From an uncultured bacterium (lineage in GTDB: Bacteria; Cyanobacteriota; Vampirovibrionia; Gastranaerophilales; Gastranaerophilaceae), in assembly GCA_900553205.1 (NCBI GenBank), contig USCK01000100.1, forward strand, positions 1 to 7,009: a stretch of DNA of 7,009 nucleotides, given 5' to 3'. This document shows positions 6,103 through 7,009 of this stretch, in pieces. The notes below the pieces were generated by a model. It was not told the origin of the DNA, did not search any database, and saw only the letters and a program-made list of their open reading frames with translations. Positions within the stretch are counted from its first letter, which is position 1. Every line of letters starts with the position of its first letter. A program made the translations under genes and the position numbers.

Positions 6103-7009
6103 CAAGCTCGTCAATACCTGTTTTGTACCACTCAAACTCTTGAGAGTTTGCGTAATTCAACAAATTAAATGATGAAAGTTTTTCTAAATTTTCAAACGCT
6201 TGTTTATAATCGTTTTTCTTAGAGTCCATAACCAAATATGGAATCTTTGCATTTTGAGCAAGAGTTTCAACCTTAGGATCATAAGATATTGCAAGAGTTT
6301 TTATTCCGTATTTCAATCCAAGCAAGCAGGCATGAAATCTCATTGCAATAAGATAATCATATTCAGAAACTCTTTCAATAACTTCTTTATTTGTAAGATT
6401 TTTTATAATATTAGCGTTTATTGTAGGGTTTTTCTTTTTTAATTTGTTCAAAAATACCTTAGAGATACCTTCATCTTCCGAGTCTTGAAAGCATATCAAT
6501 TCAATTTCTCTGTCGCTGAATTTTAGAGCAACCTGTTTTACTATTTCGTCAAACAATTCATCTGTTAATGATGCAAATTTTCTTAATTGAATCCCGACTT
6601 TTCTTGTTCTATTTGGTGCAGGTAATTGTAAATCGAAAATAGGGTCACAAACCAAGTTAGATTCTATGCCCCAGCTTTTTAACAAATCTTGGCTCTTTTT
6701 GTCTCTTACTGAAATATACTTACATTTTTTTAATGCAGATTTGACTATTAACTTACCCCAAAAACCTTTTACAGGTCCAATACCTTGAGCAAAAATAACA
6801 ATGTCTTTTTTAGGGAATATGGACATCATCATTATCAATCCACAGTAATATAATAAACTTCTGTTGCTTGTAACATTTTGTAGAAGGCTTCCACCACCTG
6901 AGATGAGTATATCAAAGTTTGGCAAGCGCTCTGCTATCAATTTTGTATTAAAAGAATTTAAAGAATTTACATTATGAACTCTTCCTGTTTTTTCAGGATT
7001 TGAGGACAA
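6092..7009 (-). CDS. csaB: Polysaccharide pyruvyl transferase CsaB (5' end outside window)
   Basis: CsaB-family enzymes add ketal-linked pyruvate from phosphoenolpyruvate to a cell-wall polysaccharide; that polymer then anchors SLH-domain proteins. In cyanobacteria such proteins tie the outer membrane to peptidoglycan. The visible 305 residues carry the family pattern: SSNPEKTGR at the edge, DILISGGGSLLQ (33-44), SLLYYCGLI (51-59), FAQGIGPV (73-80), the SVRDKKSQDLL segment (100-110), CDPIFDL (121-127), AMRFHACLLG with the conserved Arg and His (222-231) and ISYDPKVETLA (241-251). The first half and second half suggest the usual two Rossmann-like (GT-B type) lobes. The leftmost readable codon is TTG, but homologous proteins have about 40-50 residues before the SNPE motif, including a glycine-rich N-terminal strand, so the true start lies beyond position 7009. 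The gene converges on uvrC. The closest alternative is another PF04230 pyruvyltransferase, but the motif set favours CsaB. Confidence 0.9.
   Translation of the reverse strand: MSSNPEKTGRVHNVNSLNSFNTKLIAERLPNFDILISGGGSLLQNVTSNRSLLYYCGLIMMMSIFPKKDIVIFAQGIGPVKGFWGKLIVKSALKKCKYISVRDKKSQDLLKSWGIESNLVCDPIFDLQLPAPNRTRKVGIQLRKFASLTDELFDEIVKQVALKFSDREIELICFQDSEDEGISKVFLNKLKKKNPTINANIIKNLTNKEVIERVSEYDYLIAMRFHACLLGLKYGIKTLAISYDPKVETLAQNAKIPYLVMDSKKNDYKQAFENLEKLSSFNLLNYANSQEFEWYKTGIDELVKS
6133..6150. terminator. Hairpin at the uvrC/csaB convergent junction
   Basis: CAAACTC and GAGTTTG form a perfect 7-bp stem around a TTGA loop, 30 bp past the uvrC stop codon and inside the csaB 3' coding region. It could end or stabilise the uvrC transcript. 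It lacks a following run of T on either strand, so it is not a classical intrinsic terminator, and part of its sequence is fixed by csaB codons. Confidence 0.25.

Noticed and set aside
6103..6300. A frameshifted remnant of the UvrC helix-hairpin-helix domain downstream of the stop
   Set aside because: I looked for G-x-G hairpin motifs in the plus-strand frames after 6102 and saw none; the region is explained by the csaB C-terminus.
7007..7009. TTG at the window edge as the csaB start codon
   Set aside because: The family normally has about 40-50 residues before the SNPE motif, so this TTG is almost certainly an internal leucine codon and the gene is cut by the window.

Overview
This window is AT-rich and carries four protein-coding genes. 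The best guess for the source is a non-photosynthetic relative of cyanobacteria from the gut lineage Gastranaerophilales (Melainabacteria/Vampirovibrionia). The main reason is the 947-residue protein, whose N-terminus (MGMSSSQARLLSLTAR) and C-terminal coiled coil (ending in NVDLTFKLFS) match, as I remember it, a protein family abundant in that group. A CsaB-type pyruvyltransferase fits a cyanobacterium-like envelope. The lineage call rests on memory of protein families, not on a marker gene, so confidence is moderate.

Layout, left to right. Positions 1-141 are non-coding and hold an imperfect hairpin repeat that is less AT-rich than its surroundings, then two tandem 16-bp repeats. Positions 142-2985 (minus strand) encode a large, apparently cytoplasmic-start, surface-type protein. 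It has helical ends, a GLUG-repeat beta-helix in the middle and a second domain I cannot identify. A 174-bp divergent control region follows. On the plus strand come a CtpA-type PDZ/S41 protease (3160-4401) and, 24 bp later, uvrC (4426-6102), the nuclease subunit of nucleotide excision repair. The right edge (6092-7009, minus strand) is the 3' part of csaB, which runs out of the window and converges on uvrC with an 11-bp overlap.

How the genes relate. Three of the four products (the GLUG protein, CtpA and CsaB) are plausibly envelope-associated; uvrC is housekeeping DNA repair. ctpA and uvrC may be co-transcribed, but uvrC also has a near-ideal extended -10 element placed so that its transcript would begin at or next to the start codon. 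The most notable points are the bookended GLUG protein, a UvrC that stops just before the usual helix-hairpin-helix domain, and the possible leaderless uvrC promoter. I see no RNA genes, transposase, CRISPR array or phage genes.
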